Positions 53,112-60,362 of a stretch of 64,000 bases of DNA are shown piece after piece. The stretch's first letter is position 1. Every line of letters begins with the position of its first letter. Position numbers and translations under genes: made by a program. Below the pieces are notes generated by a model, which saw nothing but the letters and a program-made list of their open reading frames with translations, searched no databases and had not been told where the DNA came from. The stretch is from contig DASXTC010000064.1 in the NCBI GenBank assembly GCA_036505635.1, forward strand, positions 31,822 through 95,821, given 5' to 3'. Source of the stretch: DASXTC01 sp036505635 (GTDB taxonomy: Bacteria; Acidobacteriota; Polarisedimenticolia; JACPZX01; DASXTC01).

Positions 53112-54266
53112 TCATCCGGTCGGTCCATCGGGTGATGGCTCACTCTGCGCCCCCTGGGCCGCCAGGGTCTTCGCCACCAGCGTGGAGTCGCGGCGAATGT
53201 TGTAAAGCCCGCCCGTCGTGTCGTAGTTGTGCCCGACGAAGTAGAGATCGGGCTGGTCCAGGCTCACGACCCGTTTCGTGCGCCGCGCGAAGCCGCAGTC
53301 ATCGATCTTGATGAGACCCTCCATGAATCCGACGGCGGCCCGATACCCCGTGCCGAGGATGACGTCGTCGAACGGCTCCAGCGAGCCATCCTGGAATCGC
53401 ACTCCTTCCTCCGTCATCCCGGTGATCCCTCTTCTCAGCTGGATCGAACCGTCGCGTATCGCGTCCACCATGTGATGGCCGATGAGCGGGACCTCGGGGC
53501 AGGCGCTCCGAGGAGGGCGGGGCAGAACCGGTGGACCTCGAAGCCACTCGGACACGACTCCTGTCGCCCTCTTGAAGGACTGCTGGACCGCCACGGGGAG
53601 CTTCGTCATGAGGACCGCGAAGTACTGGATCGGGATGCCGAGGATCTGGCGTGGCAGCGCGAGAGCGCCGGAGCGGACCGCCACGGTCACTCTGGCGCCC
53701 GCGCGGGCCAGCTCCGCGGAGATCTCCCCCGCGGAGTTGCCGGCCCCGACCACCAGGACGCGTCGGGACCGGAACGGGCCGGGACTGTGATACTCGATGC
53801 TGTGCATCAGACGCCCCCGGAAAAGCTCCCGACCCGGGAGGACAGGCACGATCGGGTTGGAGAGGATTCCCGTGGCCACGACGAGCCGGCGCGCGCGCAG
53901 GTCTCCCTGCGGGGTGGTCAAGCGCCATCCATCGCGGCTCCGCTCCACGGCAGTGACGCTGCAACCGGTTCTCACCGGCAACCGGAGCGACCTCGCGTAC
54001 TCGTTCAGGTAATCGAGGAACTGAAGGCGGGTTGGGAAGAGCGGCGTGGCGCGGGGAAAGGACATCCCCGGCAGGGCGGAGAGGTGTTTGCCCGTGTGCA
54101 GGGTGAGGCTTTCATAGAGGCGCGTCCACTGGTAGGCGAGGGAATCGCCCCTTTCCAGCACAACGTGCGGGATCCCGAGGCGGCTCAGCTCGCCGCTGGT
54201 CGCCAGGCCCGCCGGACCTGCCCCCACCACCAGCGCCGGCCACACTCCTAGGGGCGCCTCGCTCAA
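53112..54266 (-). CDS. FAD/NADPH-dependent flavin monooxygenase-like oxidoreductase
   Basis: 384 residues. The FAD Rossmann motif VVGAGPAGLATSGEL lies at about 14-28, and the NADPH motif VVGAGNSAGEISAEL near 171-185. Between them a FMO/BVMO-type identity sequence FRGRLMHSIEYHSP is found, and the C-terminal ILGTGYRAAVGF plus DLYFVGHNYDT are typical of YUCCA/FMO-like enzymes. Expected reaction: NADPH-dependent N-, S- or C-oxygenation of a small molecule in the cytoplasm. The gene lies 16 bases after the FAD-binding lactone-oxidase-like gene on the same strand, so they form an operon of two flavoproteins; the substrate is unknown. Confidence 0.88.
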   Translation of the reverse strand: MSEAPLGVWPALVVGAGPAGLATSGELSRLGIPHVVLERGDSLAYQWTRLYESLTLHTGKHLSALPGMSFPRATPLFPTRLQFLDYLNEYARSLRLPVRTGCSVTAVERSRDGWRLTTPQGDLRARRLVVATGILSNPIVPVLPGRELFRGRLMHSIEYHSPGPFRSRRVLVVGAGNSAGEISAELARAGARVTVAVRSGALALPRQILGIPIQYFAVLMTKLPVAVQQSFKRATGVVSEWLRGPPVLPRPPRSACPEVPLIGHHMVDAIRDGSIQLRRGITGMTEEGVRFQDGSLEPFDDVILGTGYRAAVGFMEGLIKIDDCGFARRTKRVVSLDQPDLYFVGHNYDTTGGLYNIRRDSTLVAKTLAAQGAQSEPSPDGPTG

Positions 54267-54282
54267 GACGCGACTCTCCGCC

Positions 54283-55842
54283 TCATTGCCCGGTGACGGG
54301 AGAGGACGCGCCAGCGAACAGGTCGCGGTAGTGCCTGTACCAGTCGCTCTGAAACCGCTCCTCCGGGTCGTACCTCTTCTTGAGCCGCAGGAACTCGACG
54401 AATCGCGGGTGGCATCGCTCCACCTGTTCCCGGGTTGCCCATCGGTGGTACGTCAGGTAGTAGCTGCCTTCGTAGCGGATCGCCAGGTCGATGAGCCGCC
54501 GGAAGTCCTTCGCGGCCGCTTCCAGCCCTTCCTGAGTGTGCACCACGTGCAGGTTGAAGATGATGCAGACCCAGGGCTGCCTCGCCCAGGCCAGGAAGCT
54601 CTCGTCGTCCTTCTCGATGAGCCGGATCGTGCCGTAGATGACGCTCGCTTTGTCGCGCCGGAGGTCCGCGCGGACATCGGTCATGAAGGAGGCCAGGGAG
54701 GCGCGTGGGACGTAGATCTCCGTGATCATCTCGGTCCCCTTCTCACCTCCCAGGCGAGCGTCCAGCGCCTGGTGGTAGTTCTCGAGGTAGAGGGCGAGCT
54801 GATTCGTGTCCGACCAGTAGACCTGTCCGGAGGTCGAGAGGTAGTAGCTCGAATAGCGCTCGAAGGCCTGCGTTTTCTGGGTGTGCGACAGGAAGTAGAG
54901 CCCGGCCCAGTCATCGGCGGAAAGCTCCTTCTGATTCTCGGGGATCGGCGTCTCGTCGCCCACGGGCCGATAGCAGGAGAAGACCCCTTTCCTGAGAAAA
55001 TCGTCCGAGTCCGGGTCGGTGGCGTACTGGAAGTCGCCGTACTGGAACCCTGCCTCGGTCCGCTTCTGGAAGGAAGAGATGAGGTTCTCCAGGTCGATGA
55101 CCTCGACGATCCGCTGCACCTTCCTGCGAGGGGCCAGACGCAGCTCGACCTGGGCGATGACTCCGAAGAGCCCGTACCCCCCAATCACCAGGCGGAACAG
55201 CTCGGCGTCCTGCTGCCGGCTGCACCGCCTCACCTCGCCGTTGGCGTCCACCAGGGTGAACGATTCCACGTCGCCGATGATCGGCTTGAGGTTGAGCCCC
55301 CGGCCGTGCACGTTGGCGGAGAGCGCGCCGCCGAGACTCAGGTTATCGGCGCCGGTCTGTTTCTGTATGATGCCCCACTGCCGCGCGCGTCCCTTCTGAG
55401 TCTCGAGGAGATAATCGAGGAGGGCCGGCCACTGGATGCCGGCCTCCGCCTCGATGATCCCTTTGTCGGAATCGAAGCGAAGCACCCGGTTCATCCGCGA
55501 CATGTCCATCAGGATCGTGCCCGAGCCGAACTGCTGGCCTCCCATGGCGTGGCGCCCGCCGGTGATGCTGACGGCGAGCCCCTCGGTGCGGGCCCGCCGG
55601 ATGATCTCGCGGATCTCGGGGATCGAGGCCGGCGTGGCGACGTCGTGCACCAGGGTCGAGTTGAGCTGCGACTGGACGTCGTTGACGGTGACGCCGGCCG
55701 GGGCGCCTGTCCTGCCCGTGCAAGCGATGCTGGCGGCAAGAAGGACGACGAGAGTCGGATGGGAGATTCCGGCCAGTTGCGCGCGCCGTTGCGCGGCCGC
55801 GGTCGGCGAGGGGCCACCGGCGGGCGAGGCAGCTACGGACAT
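54283..55842 (-). CDS. FAD-binding (PCMH-type) oxidoreductase, aldonolactone-oxidase-like
   Basis: 519 residues from the ATG at 55842; an upstream start in the same frame adds 13 residues with no support. A hydrophobic N-terminal segment (THPTLVVLLAASIAC-like, about 27-42) has a possible lipobox, so the enzyme may be exported or anchored. The VAO/PCMH FAD domain follows: SIPEIREIIRRARTEGLAVSITGGRHAMGG, GTILMDMSRMNRV and QTGADNLSLGGALSANVHGRG. The C-terminal part ends with CHPRFVEFLRLKKRYDPEERFQSDW, the pattern of D-arabinono-1,4-lactone oxidases and related alditol oxidases. It oxidises a sugar lactone or alcohol with O2 or another acceptor. It heads the flavoprotein pair; the FMO-like gene follows. 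Confidence 0.85.
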   Translation of the reverse strand: MSVAASPAGGPSPTAAAQRRAQLAGISHPTLVVLLAASIACTGRTGAPAGVTVNDVQSQLNSTLVHDVATPASIPEIREIIRRARTEGLAVSITGGRHAMGGQQFGSGTILMDMSRMNRVLRFDSDKGIIEAEAGIQWPALLDYLLETQKGRARQWGIIQKQTGADNLSLGGALSANVHGRGLNLKPIIGDVESFTLVDANGEVRRCSRQQDAELFRLVIGGYGLFGVIAQVELRLAPRRKVQRIVEVIDLENLISSFQKRTEAGFQYGDFQYATDPDSDDFLRKGVFSCYRPVGDETPIPENQKELSADDWAGLYFLSHTQKTQAFERYSSYYLSTSGQVYWSDTNQLALYLENYHQALDARLGGEKGTEMITEIYVPRASLASFMTDVRADLRRDKASVIYGTIRLIEKDDESFLAWARQPWVCIIFNLHVVHTQEGLEAAAKDFRRLIDLAIRYEGSYYLTYHRWATREQVERCHPRFVEFLRLKKRYDPEERFQSDWYRHYRDLFAGASSPVTGQ

Positions 55843-56011
55843 CCGGATCCCCCCGTGGTGGAGAAGCAGACACCGTTCCACTTCACGGCTTGCGCGAGGG
55901 GGTGCCCGTCAGCGCTCTCCATGGGATCGAAGCGGGGCACCGCCGGGCAGCACTATACGCCCTGGCTGTCGGATGAAACAAGGGCCTGGCGTCAGCGGAT
56001 TTGCGGATCGG

Positions 56012-56033
56012 CCACCGGTTCCTGTGGTATAAC
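56012..56033 (+). promoter_or_regulatory. Possible extended -10 promoter for the DUF3617 gene
   Basis: TGG followed by TATAAC at 56028-56033 resembles an extended -10. It is about 87 bases before the ATG at 56120, so this transcript would have a normal leader, and a Shine-Dalgarno site is present there. No clear -35 is seen. Confidence 0.3.
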
Positions 56034-56119
56034 CTTCCCGGGAGCGGGGCACGTCGCGTGGGTCGACATGAGGCCCCCTGGCCAACGCACGGCTTCTCTC
56101 ATGAAAGGGAGGTGTTCTC

Positions 56120-56572
56120 ATGAGTTCGACGTTTCCTCGTCGCCTCGCGGCGACCGTCATGTTCCTCCTTCTGAGCTCGATTCCCGTCCGGGCCGCCGAC
56201 CCTAAGCCCGCCGAACCTGCCAAGGAGTCGGGTGATCTCTGGGAGGTGACCTCCCAGATGTCGATGGAGGGGATGCCGATGGCGCTCCCCGCGCAAACGA
56301 ACAAAGTCTGCGCTCCGAAGGATTGGAAGGAGCCTCCGGGCGGAATGGATGAACGGCAGAAGTGCAAGACCACCGACTACAAGATGGTGGGAGCGAAGGC
56401 CACGTGGAAGGTGAGCTGCGCCGGTCCGCCGGCGATGACCGGTGAGGGGGAGATCACCCGTAACGGCGCCGACGCCTACTCCGGCACCATCAAGTTCACG
56501 TCCCCTGACGGCGTCATGACGCTGAAGTTGAACGGCCGCCGGCTCGGCGCCTGCGACGCCGGTCAACAGTAG
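56120..56572 (+). CDS. DUF3617 family exported protein
   Basis: 150 residues behind AAAGGGAGGTG. A signal peptide (RRLAATVMFLLLSSIPVRAA) is followed by the small DUF3617 domain: GDLWEVTSQMSMEGMPM, KVCAPKDWKEPP, ERQKCKTTDYKMVG, CAGPPAMTGEGEIT and GTIKFT. Three cysteines (in KVCAP, QKCKT and VSCAG) plus one near the C-terminus (ACDAG) fit the paired disulfides of this family. DUF3617 proteins are periplasmic proteins of unknown function that are common in proteobacteria and acidobacteria. The gene stands alone. Confidence 0.85.
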   Translation: MSSTFPRRLAATVMFLLLSSIPVRAADPKPAEPAKESGDLWEVTSQMSMEGMPMALPAQTNKVCAPKDWKEPPGGMDERQKCKTTDYKMVGAKATWKVSCAGPPAMTGEGEITRNGADAYSGTIKFTSPDGVMTLKLNGRRLGACDAGQQ

Positions 56573-56615
56573 CGACGCCCTCCGCGAGAGGAGGCTCCGA
56601 AGACGCCGCGTGCGC

Positions 56616-56925
56616 TTATGATGTGTTCCCGGGGCTCGAGCCCGAATTGAGCGCTCTCGCGGGCTGCGTGCTTTCCCGTCCCACGAGCCACTTGTCGAGC
56701 GTTTCCTTGAGTCGCTCGGGCCGCACCGGTTTCGCGACGTAGTCGTCCATGCCCGCGAGCAGGCACCGGTCCCGATCTTCGTCCATGGCGTTGGCCGTCA
56801 TCGCGATGATCGGCGTGTGTCTTGCGTGCCCCTCGAGCTGGCCTATCCGGTCGGTCGCCACGAAGCCGTCCATCCCGGGCATCTGGCAATCCATGAAAAC
56901 CACGTCATAGGGGAACCGCCAGTTG
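56616..56925 (-). pseudogene. Receiver-domain remnant of a response regulator or hybrid histidine kinase
   Basis: The readable product is the C-terminal two thirds of a receiver domain: FMDCQMPGMDG with the phospho-acceptor Asp, PIIAMTANAMDEDRDRCL with the Thr/Ala switch, and DDYVAKPVRPERLKETL with the conserved Lys. The first strand with its acidic pair and everything before it are missing. The break is at about 56918-56930, where the sequence changes to a kinase-propeller fragment on the opposite strand. Since receiver domains with this ending usually close hybrid histidine kinases, the original was probably such a gene, reading leftward. The frame stays open to the right for some 30 codons by chance, but those are antisense to the fragment there. 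Confidence 0.7.
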
Positions 56926-57294
56926 TACGTGCGGCCCTTTCCCGGACCAGGAGGAAGGTCGCAGATCTCGACCGGCGGCGGCTCGCACCCCATCTGGTCG
57001 CGGGACGGGAGCAAACTTTACTTCCTGTCTCCCGATTGGCGCATCATGGTCGTCGGCTACACCGCCCGCAGCGATTCCTTTTCACCCGGGAAGCCCCAGG
57101 TGTGGTCCCGGAAGACCCTGCCATCGTTGGGTGGCAACTACCCTTATGATCTGGCGCCAGACGGCAAGCGCTTCGCCGTTGTCCTGAGCTCGGGCGGGGC
57201 GGAAGAGCAAGGCCACAAGCCCGCCGACAGCGTGACGGTCCTGCTGAACTTCTTCGACGAGCTCCGCCGTAAGGTGCCCGCCGGCAGGAGTTGA
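56923..57294 (+). pseudogene. C-terminal PD40 fragment of a kinase-propeller gene
   Basis: The 124 residues match the last blades of the kinase propellers elsewhere in the window: LYVRPFPGPGGRSQIST parallels the IYVAPFPGPGG and YVAPNSGSGG segments, then PIWSRDGSKLYFLSPDWRIMVV, YDLAPDGKRFAVVLS and the tail VTVLLNFFDELRRKV, which corresponds to TVVFNWVSDFKK. The kinase domain, helix and most blades are absent. The left border coincides with the truncated receiver fragment on the other strand. A single deletion between two divergent genes, removing both 5' halves, explains the arrangement. Confidence 0.75.
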
Positions 57295-57380
57295 CGCGAG
57301 GTTCAGCGCCACTGACCAACCGCAGCCCAGCCCGTAAAGGTGCTCGCGCCAGGTGAGTGGAATGACGTGGTTGCGGATGA

Positions 57381-58385
57381 TTACCGTGCCAGCGCCAGCA
57401 GCCTCGCGATCCGTTCCTGAATCGGCGGGTGCGAGGAGAAGAGCGTGTCAAGCGATTGTCGCGACTCCCGCATGAGTCGGAGCGGGTTGACGATGAACAG
57501 ATGCGCCGTGCCGCGGTTTGCGGCCTCGACGAGGGGCTCCGTGTCGCCGGCGAGCTTGCCCAGAGCGGAGGCGAGGCCTTCGGGGTTGCGGCTCAGCTCG
57601 ACCGCGCCTGCGTCGGCCAGGTACTCGCGGCTCCGGCTGTAGGCCATCTGCATGAACCGGGCGACGAGGGGTGCGACGATCGCCAGGACCACCGCGATGA
57701 CGATCAGCACGATGACTACAGCGCCGCCCTTCCTGCCGCCGGAGGTCCTCCGGCCGGCGCGGCCGCCATGAAAGGCGATGCGCCAGCACGCGTCGCAGGC
57801 AAAGACGATCAGCCCGACCATGGTCGCCATGAGCATCGCGAACCTGATGTCATAGTTCCGCACGTGGGCCATCTCGTGAGCCATCACGCCCTGGAGCTCG
57901 TCGCGCGTAAGACGCTCGCGTAGCCCGGTCGTGATCGCGACCGCGGCATGCTCGGGGTCGCGGCCGGTCGCGAACGCGTTCATCGCACTCTCGGAGATCA
58001 GGAAGACGCGCGGCATCGGCAGGCCCGCCGCGATGGCGACTTCTTCGACGACATTGAACAGCTCCGGATCCTGGTCCTTCTCGATCAGCCGCGCTCCCGA
58101 CATGGCCAGAATCGCGCTCGCACCATTGAACCACGACCACGCCGCGGCCAGCAGACCCCCCACGAGCGCCGCCGCGGTCCCCAACAGGATCGAGGGCAGC
58201 AGCTGGTCCGCGGTCTGCCCCGCATAGACTCCCAGACCTGCGGCAATCACCCCTCCGACGAGAACCCCGAGCAGGATCACCGCGATCATGATCAACATGC
58301 TGTCGCGTCTGTTGCGGCGGATAAGGTCAATGTAGGTGAGGCTGCCGGGATAGGCTCTGACCCGCTGCTGGAGCGGTTCGTTCAC
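57381..58385 (-). CDS. M48 family zinc metalloprotease (HtpX-like)
   Basis: 334 residues. Two N-terminal transmembrane helices (LIMIAVILLGVLVGGVIAA and PSILLGTAAALVGGLL) precede the HEMAH zinc motif at His170-Glu171-His174; a second helix pair (VGLIVFACDACW and VVIVLIVIAVVLAIVAPLV) flanks it and the third zinc ligand is the Glu of SREYLADAGAVEL. The end, SSHPPIQERIARLLAL, is also typical. It should be an inner-membrane protease for quality control of membrane proteins with its active site in the cytoplasm. Its start overlaps the end of the lemA gene as ATGA. LemA and M48 genes are commonly paired, so the arrangement is standard. Confidence 0.92.
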   Translation of the reverse strand: MNEPLQQRVRAYPGSLTYIDLIRRNRRDSMLIMIAVILLGVLVGGVIAAGLGVYAGQTADQLLPSILLGTAAALVGGLLAAAWSWFNGASAILAMSGARLIEKDQDPELFNVVEEVAIAAGLPMPRVFLISESAMNAFATGRDPEHAAVAITTGLRERLTRDELQGVMAHEMAHVRNYDIRFAMLMATMVGLIVFACDACWRIAFHGGRAGRRTSGGRKGGAVVIVLIVIAVVLAIVAPLVARFMQMAYSRSREYLADAGAVELSRNPEGLASALGKLAGDTEPLVEAANRGTAHLFIVNPLRLMRESRQSLDTLFSSHPPIQERIARLLALAR

Positions 58386-58960
58386 GTGAATTTCACCTTC
58401 GGCGCCTCTCGTGCGGCAGCCTCTTCGACTTTGAAGTAACCGCGCTGCTCGAAGTTGAACGCACCCGCGACGAGGTTGGTCGGAAACGCCTGGCGCGACT
58501 CCTCGTAACGCGCCACCACATCGTTGAAGTGCTGGCGGGCAAAGCCCACCTTGTTCTCGGTGCTGCTGAGCTCCTCCTGGAGTCTGGCGAAGTTGACGTC
58601 GGCCTTGAGGGTGGGATAGGCCTCGGCGATGGCAATGAGACGGCCCAGCGCCTGGGTCAGCAGGTTCTCGGCGGCGGCCTTTTCGCCGGCGTGCGCGGCG
58701 TCGCTGGTCACGGTGACGGCGCGGGCACGGGCGGAGACGACGGCTTCCAGGGTGCCCTTCTCGTGGGCGGCGTAGCCTTTGACGGTCTCGACGAGATTGG
58801 GGATGAGGTCGTACCGTCGTTTGAGCTGGACGTCGATCTGGGACCAGCCATTGTCGCAGTCGATGCGCCGGCGCACCAGGACGTTGTACATCCCGATGAA
58901 CCAGAAGAGCAGGATGACGAGAAGGAGGACCAGCCCTCCAAGGACAATGAAGCCTGTCAT
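58382..58960 (-). CDS. lemA: LemA family protein
   Basis: 192 residues behind a strong AGGAGG. An N-terminal transmembrane helix (LVLLLVILLFWFIGMY, about 8-24) is followed by the coiled-coil LemA domain with NVLVRRRIDCDNGWSQIDVQLKRRYDLIPNLVETVKGYAAHE in pieces, then LGRLIAIAEAYPTLKADVNF and QHFNDVVARYEESRQAFP. The family is membrane-bound with a long helical part outside the cytoplasm; its role is unresolved, though the pair with an M48 protease is widespread. The start is well supported. It leads the two-gene operon with the protease gene. Confidence 0.93.
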   Translation of the reverse strand: MTGFIVLGGLVLLLVILLFWFIGMYNVLVRRRIDCDNGWSQIDVQLKRRYDLIPNLVETVKGYAAHEKGTLEAVVSARARAVTVTSDAAHAGEKAAAENLLTQALGRLIAIAEAYPTLKADVNFARLQEELSSTENKVGFARQHFNDVVARYEESRQAFPTNLVAGAFNFEQRGYFKVEEAAAREAPKVKFT

Positions 58961-59114
58961 GCGAAAACCTCCTGCCGCGTTTGGCGGCGATGACGACTTG
59001 CGTGGCGCGAAGAAACCTTCCGTGGCGCCCCGCGACGGTTCGCTGCGAGGCTCATGTCATCCGGGCGGCCGCCTCGTACCCCGGGTGCGGAGGATAGCTC
59101 TGCCTTTTCGAGTC

Positions 59115-59711
59115 TCACCTGCGCCTACCTGGCCTTCTGGATCCTCTCGTTCTCTCGGATGCCCGTGCGGCTTTCTGCAAGCTTCGTAGAGTACGGAGGA
59201 ACTCCCCGAAACCAGTCGATGCTCCCTCCTTCGAGCTCCACTTGCGGATCGCGTCGAGGGTTACCTTGTGGTGCCGAGCGATCTGCACAGCCGTGTCCAG
59301 GCTTTGCCGATCGTTCCAATGATAGAAAGCTGAAAGGCGGTCGCGGCAGGAATCTGTGGGCGAGAGGACCATGATCGTGACGTTTCCGATCTCGTAGGCG
59401 ACAGGTTGAATATCGATGTCGGCGCCGATGCCGAGAGGCCCTGATGGGAACTCCACGAAAAACTGAGACTCGGGATGTTCGTAGCGATTCGCCTCTCGCC
59501 GGAAGCCGATGGAGCCCATGGCGGCGTCCAACTGACGTTGTGTCGCACCTGACTGCAGGATGAAGTCCAGGTCCAGGGACTGATACGCACCTTTGCTGTA
59601 AAGTGTTGCACACGCTCCACCAGTCAGAACTGCCTTGATCCCCGCACCCGAAAGCGCTCTTGCGACCGCAGCGGCCACGTCCGCTGGACTTGAGCGACGC
59701 GTGAGCTTCAC
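59115..59711 (-). CDS. Nucleotidyltransferase-fold protein (toxin-like), partner of a winged-helix regulator
   Basis: 198 residues. The GTG at 59711 overlaps the regulator's stop (GTGA). A DNA-polymerase-beta-type active site is visible: TGGACATLYSKG (Gly31-Gly32), SLDLDF with Asp47 and Asp49, and a third carboxylate in GADIDIQ (Asp98, Asp100). The C-terminal part has DSCRDRLSAFYHWNDRQSLDTA followed by ARHHKVTLDAIRKWSSKEG, a helical segment I know only from uncharacterised proteins of this type. Such enzymes transfer a nucleotide to protein or tRNA and in several toxin-antitoxin systems are the toxin. No HEPN partner is present. The base composition looks less GC-rich than the neighbours. A gene for a sugar- or antibiotic-modifying enzyme is the alternative. 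Confidence 0.72.
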   Translation of the reverse strand: MKLTRRSSPADVAAAVARALSGAGIKAVLTGGACATLYSKGAYQSLDLDFILQSGATQRQLDAAMGSIGFRREANRYEHPESQFFVEFPSGPLGIGADIDIQPVAYEIGNVTIMVLSPTDSCRDRLSAFYHWNDRQSLDTAVQIARHHKVTLDAIRKWSSKEGASTGFGEFLRTLRSLQKAARASERTRGSRRPGRRR

Positions 59712-60043
59712 AGCGGCTTGCCCGCACGCCTTGGTCGCTTCCGAAGTCTGCTGATTCGCTTCACGAGCTCCGTCTCTGGCTCGGCCAGACGTCTGAGATA
59801 ACCCTGGAGCTCCGTGCGTGCGAAGTAGCGCGGGTTCAACCGATAGAGTCGCGTTCTCCCTGCTGATCGTCCCGCCACGAGTCCGTTGACCTCGAGCCCA
59901 CGGAGTGCCTGCTGGACGCTGTATATCGGTACCTCCAGGACGCGGGATAGTTCCCTCGGAAAGCTCTCGTCGAGCAGACTCAGGGCCAGGAGCACGAGGG
60001 TTCGGCTCCGACCTCCAAACGGTGAAGATCGCGTGACCAACAT
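59708..60043 (-). CDS. Winged-helix transcriptional regulator of the nucleotidyltransferase operon
   Basis: 111 residues, starting at ATG 60043. The winged helix-turn-helix lies at about 15-75: TLVLLALSLLDESFPRELSRVL, YSVQQALRGLEVNGLV for the recognition helix, then the wing SAGRTRLYRLNPRYF. The basic C-terminal tail (SRLRKRPRRAGKPL) runs into the next gene. The ATG itself sits in the first of two 19-base near-palindromes that cover the promoter, so autorepression is the obvious model. It is transcribed with the nucleotidyltransferase gene, whose start overlaps its stop by four bases. An ArsR/MarR-like DNA-binding antitoxin is the likely role. Confidence 0.82.
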   Translation of the reverse strand: MLVTRSSPFGGRSRTLVLLALSLLDESFPRELSRVLEVPIYSVQQALRGLEVNGLVAGRSAGRTRLYRLNPRYFARTELQGYLRRLAEPETELVKRISRLRKRPRRAGKPL

Positions 60044-60080
60044 AGTTGGTCATATGACCAATTTTGTTGGTCAATGTCAA
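60034..60080 (-). promoter_or_regulatory. Tandem operators over a leaderless promoter of the winged-helix gene
   Basis: On the minus strand TTGACA (60080-60075) and TCATAT (60057-60052) are 17 bases apart, and the -10 ends eight bases before the ATG at 60043. Two palindromes of the form TGACCAAC-nnn-GTTGGTCA lie at 60034-60052 (perfect) and 60055-60073 (one mismatch). Their centres are 21 bases apart, two helical turns, and together they cover the start codon, the -10 and most of the spacer. Confidence 0.8.
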
Positions 60081-60362
60081 GAGGAAACCCGAGGATCTGG
60101 TTGAGGCGACGGGATGGGAACGCCCGAGCAGCGTGAGTCGGCGCGGATCTCGTGGAGGGTGATCAGGGGCAGATGCGCACGCAACTCATTCCACAAGAGC
60201 TCATCAAGAGGCAAGATGCAAGCGATTTACCCGGGCTTTCCTATGTGATCAGCAGGACTCGTTGCACGACCGACCTCGATGATCATCGCCGGGGCCTGCC
60301 GGGCTTCGAGCCTCGGTGGTGATTTGCAGGTACGCGCTCCTGGGGAGATGCCGCACTCGAGA
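60081..60362. other. Intergenic stretch without a supported gene
   Basis: I see no gene here. On the minus strand a frame reads for about 50 codons to a TGA near 60077, with a Leu-rich segment (LPLDELLWNELRAHLPLITL), but it has no start, no ribosome site and no recognisable family. It may be the worn end of a lost gene. The right part precedes the decayed kinase and has no clear promoter; a GGGGAG at about 60340 is too far from the ATG at 60363 to be a good ribosome site. Confidence 0.4.

Noticed and set aside
60077..60230. A minus-strand frame of about 50 codons before the winged-helix gene
   Set aside because: No start codon with a ribosome site and no recognisable family; kept only as a note on the intergenic region.
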